Part shown: one piece after another, positions 11,301 to 20,704 of the stretch
How the letters are laid out: every line of letters starts with the position of its first letter
How positions within the stretch are numbered: the first letter of the stretch is position 1
Origin: Puccinellia tenuiflora
Lineage: Eukaryota; Streptophyta; Magnoliopsida; Poales; Poaceae
Assembly: GCA_012064385.1 (NCBI GenBank)
Contig: QRDG01000846.1
Location: forward strand, 62,001-126,000
Direction: 5' to 3'
DNA: 64,000 bases
The notes under the pieces: model-generated
What the model was told of the DNA's origin: nothing
Database searches by the model: none
Seen by the model: the letters and a program-made list of their open reading frames with translations, nothing else
Program-made: the position numbers and the translations under genes

Positions 11301-11776
11301 GGCGTGTCAAAATAAATATAATTATTTATACTAAGATAATATACTTGTTATTAGATCTTTTTTATCGATATAAGGGCATTGCATTTTCTAATCAATTTTA
11401 TTAATTTTTTATGCAGCGTGGCTTAAAATATATAAACCAAATTATTTAAAATGGGAGAAAATAAGAAAATACTAACTCATATGTATCTTGGGATTAATTT
11501 GTGCAATTATATGAATATGGTGTATATGCATTTGTGTATCCCCTAAATTGTGTGATATATACTGATATCTTGATGGAGGTTTCTAGTTTGGATTAGATAT
11601 AGTCAAATAGAAAAGGATAGACAATGCGTGGATATTTTCACCAAATCATTGGCATGTTACTGTAATTTCTTGGGTCAAATGCGTCTTACATATTGCAATG
11701 GGTTAACACTCTGTTGATGACGTGCATATTCTTAGTACCTTGTATTAAAATAAGATCGTTCTAGCTAAGTTAGTCT

Positions 11777-11779
11777 TTA
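11777..11779. repeat. TTA target-site duplication, left
   Basis: TTA directly precedes the Harbinger terminus; the partner is at 14352-14354. A 3-bp TTA/TAA duplication is the hallmark of PIF/Harbinger insertion. Confidence 0.85.
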
Positions 11780-12089
11780 GAGCAACTCCAGCCGCCCCCC
11801 CAAGAGCCCCCCCAGGACCGTTTTTTGGACGCCGGCGGGCGATTTTTCTCCCAGTCGCGCCCCCAGGGTCTCGTTTTTCGCCGGATTTGGCCCAAAAGTT
11901 ATCCGGCGTACCCAGGCCGAACCCAGCGCGCTGGGTTTGGCCTGGGGGCGCCGGCGCAAGGGAAACGCCGCGCGGGCCAGCCCTGTCGGCGAGACAACAT
12001 GATTCCCGCCATTTTTGTTTCGCTTTCCCTCCATTTTCCTTCTCCATATACCGTAGCTCCCGCCGTTTCCCGCGGCAATCGCCTCCCAT

Positions 12090-14108
12090 ATGGCGCCCAA
12101 GAAATTCAACAACCCACGAGCCGCCGGCGAAGAACCACCGGCGAAGATGGCGGGGGGCGGGAGGGGTAGGGGAGGGGGAGGGGGGGGGGCCGGCCGGACG
12201 GCTTGAGCAACACCGAGTGGGCGAACAAAGTCGAGCGAAGGAAGACGCTCACCGCCGACCGCAAGGCAAGGGGCGCGAGAAAGAAGGCCAAGGAGGCGGA
12301 GGAGGCCAAGGAGACACGACGAGCGGCGGCGGCGGCGGCCGGGAAACCGTGCTTTCCTGCGCCGTCCCCACTGTATGCGCCGCCCGGCCTCTATTTGCCG
12401 CCCGGCGCTTGGGGAACCCAAGGAAGCCAAGGAGGAAGCCAAGCAAGCGTGGCGTCACCGTCACCGTCGGTCTTCTCGCCGTCGCTGTCGCCCACCGCCT
12501 TCTCGCCGGCGTCGCCAGCCACACCCCACTGGAGGGGGGACACGCTGGAGTACGGAGACGGCGACCCGCACGGCGGATTCAACCCCAACATAGCGTTCCG
12601 CGGCCCTTCCGCACTCAGCGCCGGCACCGGGGGCTCGCCGGCCATGACATACCGTGGTCCTCTGTTCCACCCTCCGGTCGAGTTCGATAGTACCCGCAGC
12701 GTGCTCGGCCAAATGCCCGAATCGCAGGAGTCACAGGACGCATGCATGGACGACATCATCGCGTCTGGCTCGGCGGCGGCGGCGGCGTCATCCCCCTCGG
12801 GAGAAGAAGAGGCCGACTTTGCCGGGGAAGACTTTGCCGGGGATGAGTTCGCCGGGGAGGAGGAAGAATACGGCGAGTACGAGGAGGATGAAGAACAACC
12901 CGTCGCCGCGGAGAAGAAGAAGAAGAAGAAGAAGAAGAAGAAGAAGGCGGCCGACAAAGCCGAGCCTCGCATCAAATGGTCCGCCAAGGAAGACGAGTGT
13001 CTCGCCGAAGCGTGGAAGACGGTGAGCATTGACCCAATCACGGGCGCAAATCAGAACTCGGAGAACTATTGGGCGAGGGTGAAGAGATCGTTCGACGAGC
13101 GCAAGCTTTGCGACCCCGAGTTCAAAGGATTTTACATGGCGCGCGGCGAGAAAGCGATGGCGAACCACTGGGCGGTCGTCCAGGCGGCCTGCAGCAAATG
13201 GCACGGAATCGTCGAGGAGGTCATGGCTCGCCCGGAGAGCGGCGCCGACGTCGAGCGACAGGTAAAAACCCCGACTCGGTCGCCCATAGTCTGTTTGTTT
13301 CTTCTTCGGCTGACATTTTCCTTTTGTTGCGCGCCGGCAGATGGTCCGAATGTTCGAGATGTACCGGCAGGACAGCAAAGGCGCCGAGTTCAAATTCCTC
13401 CATGTCTTCTCCAGGATCGAGAAGTGCGAGAAGTGGGCCGAGGTTCGTCTGAACCTCGGCAAGGGGAAAGAACCTTTCAACCCCGACGAACCGGGGTCGG
13501 GAGCCTCGGATGGACGTCCAGAAGGGAACAAGAAGGCGAAGGCGGCGAGGGCGAGCACACCGGCGACAGAAAGGCTGCACACGTCGATCGAGAAGTGCAT
13601 TGCCGACGCCAAGACCCACGCCGTCAAGAGGGATGAGAAGTTCGACGCGAGGTGGTTGCAGATGATGGAGAAACAAGACGTGAAGATCGACCTCCTGAAA
13701 ACCAACGTCACGGCCAAAAAGAGGAACACCGATCTGGCGTTCCTAATGAGCGCCGACCCGGCGACGATCATGGACGCCAAGGTCAAGGCGTGGTACATGA
13801 GCCAGCGCGACCTCATCCTGAACGAGATACCCGCGCCGATCCCGACCCCGACTCCACCACCGACCCCGACCCCGACTCCACTCCCGACGATGACCCCGAC
13901 TCCGACAACGGAAGGCTCCACCACGAAAACGACGCCGAGCACCAGTACTACCCCTGCATCGTCGCCGCCGATCGCTGCACCATCGACCGCCCCCTCCTAC
14001 GTGGTGCAAGTGGAGGACGACGAGCCGGCATCGTCGCCGCAGATCGCTGCGCCATCGACCGACTTCTCCGTCGTGGTGCAAGTGGAGGACGACGAGCCGG
14101 CGATTTGA
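12090..14108 (+). CDS. Harbinger ORF1: Myb/SANT-like protein with NAM-associated C-terminal region
   Basis: Exon 1 runs to 13261 (AG|GTAAAAACC), the intron is 13262-13340, and exon 2 is 13341-14108. Reading from 12203 gives an open frame of 353 + 255 codons, but codon 12203 is TTG. The natural start is probably the ATG at 12090 (MAPKKFNNPRAAGEEPPAK). Its frame meets TGA at 12204-12206, because the G-rich tract at 12151-12190 is one base out of phase. Domains: a proline/serine-rich N-terminus; an acidic stretch with DFAGEDFAGDEFAGEE; a run of 12 lysines; then a Myb/SANT-like domain with IKWSAKEDECLAEAWKTVS and NYWARVKRSFDERK. Exon 2 is the charged, helical region of 'NAM-associated' or 'glutathione S-transferase T3-like' annotations. 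In active Harbinger systems ORF1 binds DNA and assists the transposase. The C-terminus repeats a 24-residue unit. Confidence 0.7.
12911..12949. repeat. (AAG)n microsatellite coding for polylysine
   Basis: A near-perfect AAG repeat inside ORF1 codes for 12 lysines in a row, after the acidic stretch. Confidence 0.85.
13956..14099. repeat. 72-bp coding tandem duplication in ORF1
   Basis: Two 72-bp units (13956-14027, 14028-14099) each code for an ASSPxIAAPST ... VVQVEDDEP segment. The length keeps the frame, so the duplication lengthens the acidic C-terminus. Confidence 0.9.
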
Positions 14109-14351
14109 GGTCGACGTCGTTGATTTGGCTTCTTTTTGACCGAATTATGTTTTCTTTTATTAAGCTTGACCGGACTAGCGATGATCGCCGATATGTAGCG
14201 GGAACACGCCGATTCAAAAAAAAAAGTGCCTTGGGGCTGAAAGCTGGGGGGCGGGTGGGAACCGAGGCCTCCCCAAGGCTTGGGGGGCGCCGGCGAACGG
14301 GTTAAAAAGCCTTCGCCGGATACCCTGGGGGGCCAACGGCTGGAGTTGCTC

Positions 14352-14354
14352 TTA
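14352..14354. repeat. TTA target-site duplication, right
   Basis: This is the partner of 11777-11779 and defines the right border of the Harbinger insertion. Confidence 0.85.
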
Positions 14355-15259
14355 ATACAACTCGTAGGGCATTCACTAGAGAGAGACTCGTCATCTAAGT
14401 GAACTAACTACATGTTGAGTTGATCCTATTATGTTTTCTCTATGTGATCCAGAATAGAAGTTTTTTGTGTGGTCTTACTCCAAGAAATCGGACCCTTTTT
14501 CACATAATAAATATATTTTTGACACAATAAATATCTAATAAAACATTGTGATTGATACAAAAAAAATGTATTTGCCAGGGCCCTCTACAACTCAGGGCCC
14601 GGGGCGGTTGCACTATTTTCCCAGCCTATGGGCCGGCCCTGTAGTGCCCGAACTGTATTATGGCTCATAAAGTTGTAATTTAAGAGGAACTGTATAACAT
14701 GTAATTTCCATCACACCAAATATAGTCCCCTCTTTGTCTAATAATGTAGAAAATTTCAACTTTGGGAAGTATAGTTCAAGACTTTGTGGATTCACGTTAT
14801 GATCATTAGATGCCATGGTTAATTGTTCCATTATCTGTTAAGGTGACTTGTAGGTTAGAATTCGTTCTGCGTACCCAAACTTGAGAAGTATGTTGATAAG
14901 AGAATCCAGCTAAATAACCAAGACGACCATCCACTCTGGTTTATTTCATTTTCACTATACAACATTCTCTAACATCACATAATTTATCTTCAACACTTTG
15001 TATATAGCAAAAACTCACAAGGTTCAAATAGAAGCACCATATGAAGAATAGCATTGTACATCAATGTTTCCTACAGTAGTACTAATATGTACGACTAATG
15101 ATATTAATCAGATCAGGCTGATATACCTACCGAGGTGGAGGTGGCGATTGGATCGGTGGATCGGTACCTCAGTCTTTGTAAGATTTTGGCCTCGGATATG
15201 CCGGCAACGACAAGCTCGTAATGCGACCGTAGATACTTACGAGTAAGAGCACGACATCA
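14355..15259. other. Intergenic or intron-like, with a possible hAT terminus at 14630-14641
   Basis: No gene recognised. GGGCCGGCCCTG at 14630-14641 is the complement of CAGGGCCGGCCC, a common hAT-type end in grasses. No partner end was found. Confidence 0.35.
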
Positions 15260-15570
15260 TCCCAACGACGAGTACGACTACACCAATGACGACATACCCG
15301 AGAATGTCGGTTGGCGTTTTCGGGGTGCCGTGACAGCAGCCAGGGCCTAAAACGGGTGTGGGTGTTGTTGGGCCTTCGCGGCGGCAGGGGCGGTGGAGGC
15401 GGTACACAACATTGTGAATGGCGTCCTAATGCCTTTAAGCATTCAGGACCTCCTGAACTGCAGCAGCCTAAGAAACGGATGCAAAGGCGGCGACAATGTG
15501 CATGCGTTCAGGAACATACCTCGCGCCAAAGGCGTCACGGGCCTCGTAAGCGCAAAACCCCTACAGGGGC
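15260..15570 (+). pseudogene. Papain-like cysteine protease pseudogene, catalytic-Cys exon
   Basis: One frame reads DEYDYTNDDIPENVGWRF, RGAVTAARA, a TAA stop at 15348-15350, then NGCGCCWAFAAAGAVEAV, LMPLSIQDLLNCS and NGCKGGDN. Papain-family mature enzymes have xVDWRxxGAVTPVKxQGxCGSCWAF, then LSEQxLVDC and GCxGG. The Cys before Trp (15366-15368) would be the nucleophile. The in-frame stop sits where Gln normally lies (oxyanion region), so the copy is dead even apart from the 5' frameshifts. It continues the 11041-11300 fragment. The His and Asn parts of the active site are not found. Confidence 0.8.
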
Positions 15571-16595
15571 AGGATGTTGGGAGGATTGGCTGACTTTGTG
15601 AGAGCCAAAGTCAGGTAACTTTGAGCCACTGACATGTGGGACCCACCATGTGTGGGGTCCACATTTTAGTGACTCAAGGTCACCAAAAGTCAGCCGGCCT
15701 AAGTCAGCGAATCTCGGAGGATGTGGAGGTGCCGGTAGAGCAGGAGGGTTGTCATCATCGGCGTGTTCGGGCATCTTCCGCCATTCAACTAAACGGCCCC
15801 TTATGCAGGTTGTTGCGTCACGGCATGTGGTGGTGGACGTTGATACCATGGGGTGGTGGAGAAATTATCAAGCAGGACAAGTGTTTAGAGGGCCCTGTGT
15901 GAGTACCGGAACTAAACTTTCAGACCCCTGTGTAATCATGTCAATCTCAAGATCAATGTTGATAACATAGCGAAATGAATACCATTGCAGAATGTTCAGA
16001 AATAATTTATTACAAAGTTTGAATTGTAATAGCCACACAGTACACTATCTTGTCACATTTTATTAGAAACCAAAGAGCTCAGCGGAAATATAAAATGCAA
16101 AATGACTCCATCTCAGCCATAGGCAGTCGATGTAGTCCACGACGCCTCACTCCTCAGCGTCGTCGTAGTAGCCGTAGCCGTCACCTTCTTCGTAGTACTC
16201 TGAATAATCAACAAAGCAATGTTATGAGTACATAATGTACTCAGCGTCCCCCCCCCCCCCCCCCCCCCCCTCATGCAAGCCCTTATTTATTGGTCGAGAT
16301 CTAAAGATCGACCGGAAGAGGAGACGAGAACTGCTTGCCATCCTTATATAACAATGAATTGGCGCTTATTTTTGGAGCGAAAATTTTCATATTGTAAACG
16401 AGATCGAGCGGCAGGAGCTTTTGAATGAATTTTCGCCGAAAATTGGCGTTGTTTTTGGCGGGGAAGAACGAGAGAATAGGCGGGATCCCCTCTCCTGTGC
16501 GGGGAAGGAGAGAATGGGGACTTTTCACTCCTAACCGTTTGCATGCAACCAAAGTGGTTATCTCGTACATGGGCCTTCGCCATCCATTCAGGATC
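15571..16595. other. Intergenic repeat-rich DNA with a C23 run
   Basis: No gene recognised. A pure C23 run is at 16248-16270. The region 16030-16240 resembles retroelement leftovers, but I could not place it in a family. Confidence 0.4.
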
Positions 16596-16892
16596 TGTGA
16601 GATCCTGGCAGAGGGCTCAATAAGATTGATATGATACTATCAACAAGTTGCAACTTCTTTTCCGGAAGCTCATCTGAAAAGAACTCCGAGGTTAAGTATG
16701 TTTGGCCTGGAGCAATTTGAGGATGGACGACCAACCGAGAAGTCCTTCCTAGGTGCGCACAAGTAAGGACAAAGTGCGCAGAAAAGAATAGTGTTGGTCT
16801 GTGGGGTCAGACTAGAGATAGGGTCAGTCTAGAGATACTAGAGAGCTGTCAGGGGTCAGAAGCCCGGCCTGGGAGTGGGTCGGGGTGTTACA
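16596..16892 (+). mobile_element. Solo LTR of a Cassandra-like TRIM (297 bp) with 5S-rRNA-like region
   Basis: It begins TGTGAGATCCTGG, ends GGTCGGGGTGTTACA, and is flanked by GGATC on both sides (16591-16595 and 16893-16897), a 5-bp target-site duplication. No internal domain or second LTR is present, so it is a solo LTR. The start matches the TGTGAGATCC of Cassandra LTRs, and the inside resembles 5S rRNA (separate entry). Cassandra elements are short non-autonomous retrotransposons that carry a 5S-like pol III unit in each LTR. Confidence 0.8.
16628..16755 (+). ncRNA. 5S rRNA-like segment within the solo LTR
   Basis: GAACTCCGAGGTTAAGTATG and GTTTGGCCTGGAGC align with the A-box/IE part of plant 5S rRNA (GAACTCCGAAGTTAAGCGTG). 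GAGGATGGACGACC and GAGAAGTCCT align with its C box (GGATGGGTGACCTCCTGGGAAGTCCT). The 5' third is weaker. It is too diverged to be a working 5S gene, and transcription is unknown. Confidence 0.65.
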
Positions 16893-16984
16893 GGATCTCT
16901 TTTTTAATTTTGCATCGATCGACAAAAAAATTAGGCACGTACAAGCTTCTAGCGAGGCGTTCGTTCACCTATCGCTTGATGCCT

Positions 16985-17036
16985 AGGTCGCAGAGAAACC
17001 TCAAAAATGCCTAATAAACCGAGATGGAGGGAGTAC
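16985..17036 (-). mobile_element. Stowaway-like MITE end fragment
   Basis: Minus-strand TACTCCCTCCATCTCGGTTTA starts at 17036. The matching other end is not found, possibly disrupted by the solo LTR. It abuts the PATROL1-like fragment and marks where that exon stops. Confidence 0.45.
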
Positions 17037-19560
17037 TGATCTTTCGGACACCTTCCCCATACGGTCCCAAAGGCCTCGGCATATAGCTACAAACACATGA
17101 ACTTCGGGTACTTTGTGCGCATGATTTCTTGCCTCAATTAACTTATCCTTAAAAATCGTACATCCTGCTACGGATATTAGACTCCATGACAAATTTCTTT
17201 GATTCCGGGATGATCTTCTTGAGCTTTGTGGTGTTCTGCATGCGGGTCTTGCACATAAAAATATCAAAATGTTGTAACCTAGGTGACCCACACATTATCC
17301 AAGTGATGGTAAAAACTTCCCACACAAAAAACTGACAGTAGAACTAAAGTCCAGGACTAGATATTCCGAATTGGCAGCTGCAAACAGTCTAAAAGGCTAC
17401 CGGGACCATTATATGCTTTAATTCACCAAAAGTATTCGTCGGTGCAATCGCCATATCATATAAAAAACTAGCATAGCATACCAATTAACATTTGCTACAT
17501 GATAGTAACATCAAGATGCAAATCAAGTTTGATAAAACCATTCGACAACAAGTGTGGTTTCAATTTTTGCAGATCAACTGTGGAACTAGCCGAATGGAAT
17601 GAAAATGTATACACAAGGACAACATAATATGGAAGACTTGTGTAGCAAAAACACTCGTATTTTCAGAGAGCTTCTCAACAACTGCTTGCATGTAGTTTCC
17701 GAATTTGGCTCTCAATGTTACAGTGACCTCACTGAGTCTTTCACCAATGGCAGCTGTATTTCCTCCATGAGGTATACAGGAACTCCATGACCACAGATGG
17801 CTCTCAATCCGTGGCCGCAAAACATCCAATAATCTTTCATTGTATTCAAGAGGATTCCAAGCTGAAAGCAGACAGGGGTCATATAATGAAAAGCTGAAAT
17901 TTTAACAAATGTGAATGCGTAGCAAAACTCACATCTTCAAGTAAAATATATGGGCACGTCAAACTGCGGTTTGTTAGTTTTTTTACATAAACGAGGCCAA
18001 ATTTCTTTGGGGCGATAGTCCTAAAGTGGAGCCAAAATATCCGCATACTGCTTTTTGAGGTAGTCGATTACCGCTTTCTCAACAACTTCAATACCCCGTT
18101 TTACAACATTCCCAATAGCACAAGGTTAGTTGGATTCCACTCTGGCCATCGGCAAATGATAACCTCGTACTCTGTCAATGTATTCTTGACCAAATCATAC
18201 ATCTCGTCTACAAAAGGTGTTGTCATATGATGAGTCATAACACCTGAACACTTAATCTGATAATAGGCGAAGTTAATGCAGGATGAGATCCAAAATATTA
18301 AATATTGAAAAGCTGGGTGCAGCCATATATAGATATCGAACATTGGTTGTATAAGGTTAACGGATCAGATCCCTACAGAAGAAGTGTCCACACCCACAAC
18401 CTTCATCTGATTGCTCGAGTTGTTTTAGTTATTACCTATCAGTGGTTCCACTAACAACCAAGCCAATGTCATTCAGGACGCAGCAAAGGGAAATAAAAGA
18501 GAGAAATACAGGAATCAAAGTTGGCCACCAACAACATCAGATTGGTCATTAATCTCTTTTTAATCATTGATCTATGGAAAATTTGTGCCAACTATTTATC
18601 ATGCCAATCAGCCAAAGCAAATAAAAGAGAAGTATTTACCTTATCCAGACTGCAGTTTTCCAGCAGTGCTCTGCGTTTGTCTTCAATCCATTATAGAATG
18701 TACAAGTGCAACAACTCTTTTGCATCAACACAAGCTTTAACTGGGCTGGAGATAAATTAAAATGTTAGTCTTGCATATACAAGACACAAGTGCAAGAACA
18801 GAACCCAGTTAACAAGGATACTTACCAAATGTTCCAGCTGGCAAGATCGTTCTGAATTTCTGCAGTAGCAATCACCAAATCTGAAACAGGAGATGAAGGG
18901 GCATGCAACAAGGAACAAGCGTAATCTATTTAAGAGCTCCACACAATAGATGGAGGCTGTCAAATTGGGGAGGTCGACAGAACTGTGGAAATAGAGGGAA
19001 AAACAAAGATTGGAATAATTCACTGAAGAGGAAATAAAGCAAAGGTAACAGAATCATTTTACAGTGAGTGATCCGCACAGATCGTAGAGAGAACTGTGTC
19101 AAAAAAATGCACATCGGGCCCAGAAACAGCTAAGTACCTGGGAAGTATGTGATGATTATGAATTTCAATGTCTGTAATAATTTCATTGCATAAATTATGG
19201 CACAATGATTCATCTTCTGGTAAGCCGTTGTGAAGGACACTGAGTGCATCCTTCAGAATTTCCTGCCACAAATTCATCAGTTTCAAACATGTGCCTCCTC
19301 GATCGCTTCCTTGCAGCAGGCTGGACATATACAAAACTTAATAAGTATAACAGCATCTCGAAAAAAAGATGGCATAAATTTACAAAACAGTCGAAGAATG
19401 ACCTGGAAAGTAACCACACAGTCTCAGTTGGCCTTCTGGAGATAGCGCATCATGTAGTAGACTGTACAGCTTTATAGCCGGCTCCAGAGCTGACGCGGCC
19501 AATCCAGTTGGAGGCCTAAAGTTTTCCACCAGTCCAGAGACCATTGGCTCATCAATGCAC
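17037..19560 (-). pseudogene. PATROL1-like (MUN domain / DUF810) pseudogene, C-terminal part
   Basis: Minus-strand exon pieces in order: 19560-19403 (CIDEPMVSGLVENFRPPTGL, LYSLLHDALSPEGQLRLCGY); 19320-19138 (RKRSRRHMFETDEFVAGNSE, then shifted frame NEIITDIEIHNHHILP); about 18990-18826 (DLPNLTASIYCVELLNRLRL, then shifted VSDLVIATAEIQNDLASWNI); 18741-18638 (DAKELLHLYIL, stop, WIEDKRRALLENCSLDK); about 18268-18120 (TTPFVDEMYDLVKNTL, EYEVIICRWPE); about 18070-17950 (KAVIDYLKKQYADILAPL, stop); 17829-17650 (MDVLRPRIESHL, GERLSEVTVTLRAKFGNYMQ); about 17165-17040 (EVHVFVAICRGLWDRMG). PATROL1 proteins act in vesicle delivery of the plasma-membrane H+-ATPase. Several frameshifts and stops, loss of the N-terminal half, and a MITE at the 3' edge make this a dead copy. 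Confidence 0.85.
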
Positions 19561-20704
19561 CTGTAATTCTCAAATACCATTGCTAAAATCTGCTCGACTT
19601 ATTCCTCAACTTCCCCAAGTATTCGATTCTAATGAATCAATTACAGTCACATAATCATGTTAAGATGTCAGGAGCGAGTTTAGATAAGTAAGAATTCAGA
19701 AGCCAAGCAGTGAAAAGAATCTTATTAATTTCAGCTAACTATCAACTTTATTATACATCATAGTAACAATACTATACTCCAAATTTAAGAAAAATGCTAT
19801 CTTGTGAGAGAAAAATATTGTTCCATTTTGAATCTTCTTCTTTAACCAATTTTGAAGAAAGCAACAAAATTGCAAGGAAAATCTTACAGGTTCCTCTGCC
19901 ATAGTAGCAACTTGAGCAACAACACGCCACAGGTTCCTCTTACAGTTCACGCACCATATTCTCTTTATTCTGGGCAACTATTTGGTTTATGCTCCTGTAG
20001 ATAAAGCTAAAACATACTAATTAACGTAATAGTAATATAACATAAGCAGTTGGCAGTAGTTAACACTGGTCTAGGGTTTATGATATCTATTTCCAGGCTA
20101 CATCTAGGACCTGTGGCAACTGGCAAGTTCTTATGTGATAAGTTTGTACAGAAGGTAAATCAATGGAGATGCCAAAAGAGAAAACCGTACACGAATTAGT
20201 ATGTCACCATATGTCTGCCACAGTGTAGACATCATCAATACATCAGACTAATACAGTTCTCCTGAACTAGTAAATGCCAGTTAATGAAACAAGTGTTTTA
20301 CAGAGAAATCCCGGCAACAATTATTAAAAGTATAATTCATGAAAGCAAAGGAGAATGAAAGAATAATGGTGGATCAGCCAATAATAAGCCTTAATTATGT
20401 GCAAATTTTTGGAATAGTTGACACTAGAAATAGAGCAGTGAAAAATGAAAAACACGATCAGTCTTGTAACAGGCTAGTCATTTCAAAGTCATCGGTCTTA
20501 AACATGTCGTGGTGCACAAAGATAGTTAATTACAGGATCCATAAAAGAACATGTGCTAGCTTTCTAGTATGTTATGGCATAACAAATGTCAACTACATGC
20601 ACATCACATTCACCCCCCCCCCCCCCCCCCCCCCAAGTCATCACAAACAGACCAGCTAAGAGTTCCACTTAAGTCATCATCACTCTGCTCACAAGTTATC
20701 CTTC
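19561..20704. other. Spacer between two minus-strand genes, with a C22 run
   Basis: No convincing exon. A C22 run is at 20613-20634, just after homology with copy B ends (about 20640). Confidence 0.4.

Larger units (their letters stand above)
11780..14351 (+). mobile_element. PIF/Harbinger element, complete ends, lacking transposase (2572 bp)
   Basis: The left end GAGCAACTCCAGCCG (11780-11794) is matched by the complementary right end at 14337-14351, and both ends are flanked by TTA. Inside is one two-exon gene (12090 or 12203 to 14108) for a Myb/SANT-like, NAM-associated protein, which corresponds to the accessory ORF1 of plant Harbinger elements. I found no DDE transposase on either strand; only 243 bp follow the gene and about 310-420 bp precede it. 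It would need a transposase from another copy to move. Confidence 0.8.

Noticed and set aside
12788..13942. Long minus-strand open frame of 384 codons
   Set aside because: It lies antisense over Harbinger ORF1, is built of biased GC-rich sequence, and shows no protein motif; it is a shadow of the plus-strand gene.
16666..16785. Functional 5S rRNA gene
   Set aside because: Too many differences from plant 5S rRNA, and it sits inside a bordered LTR; called as a 5S-like region of a retroelement instead.
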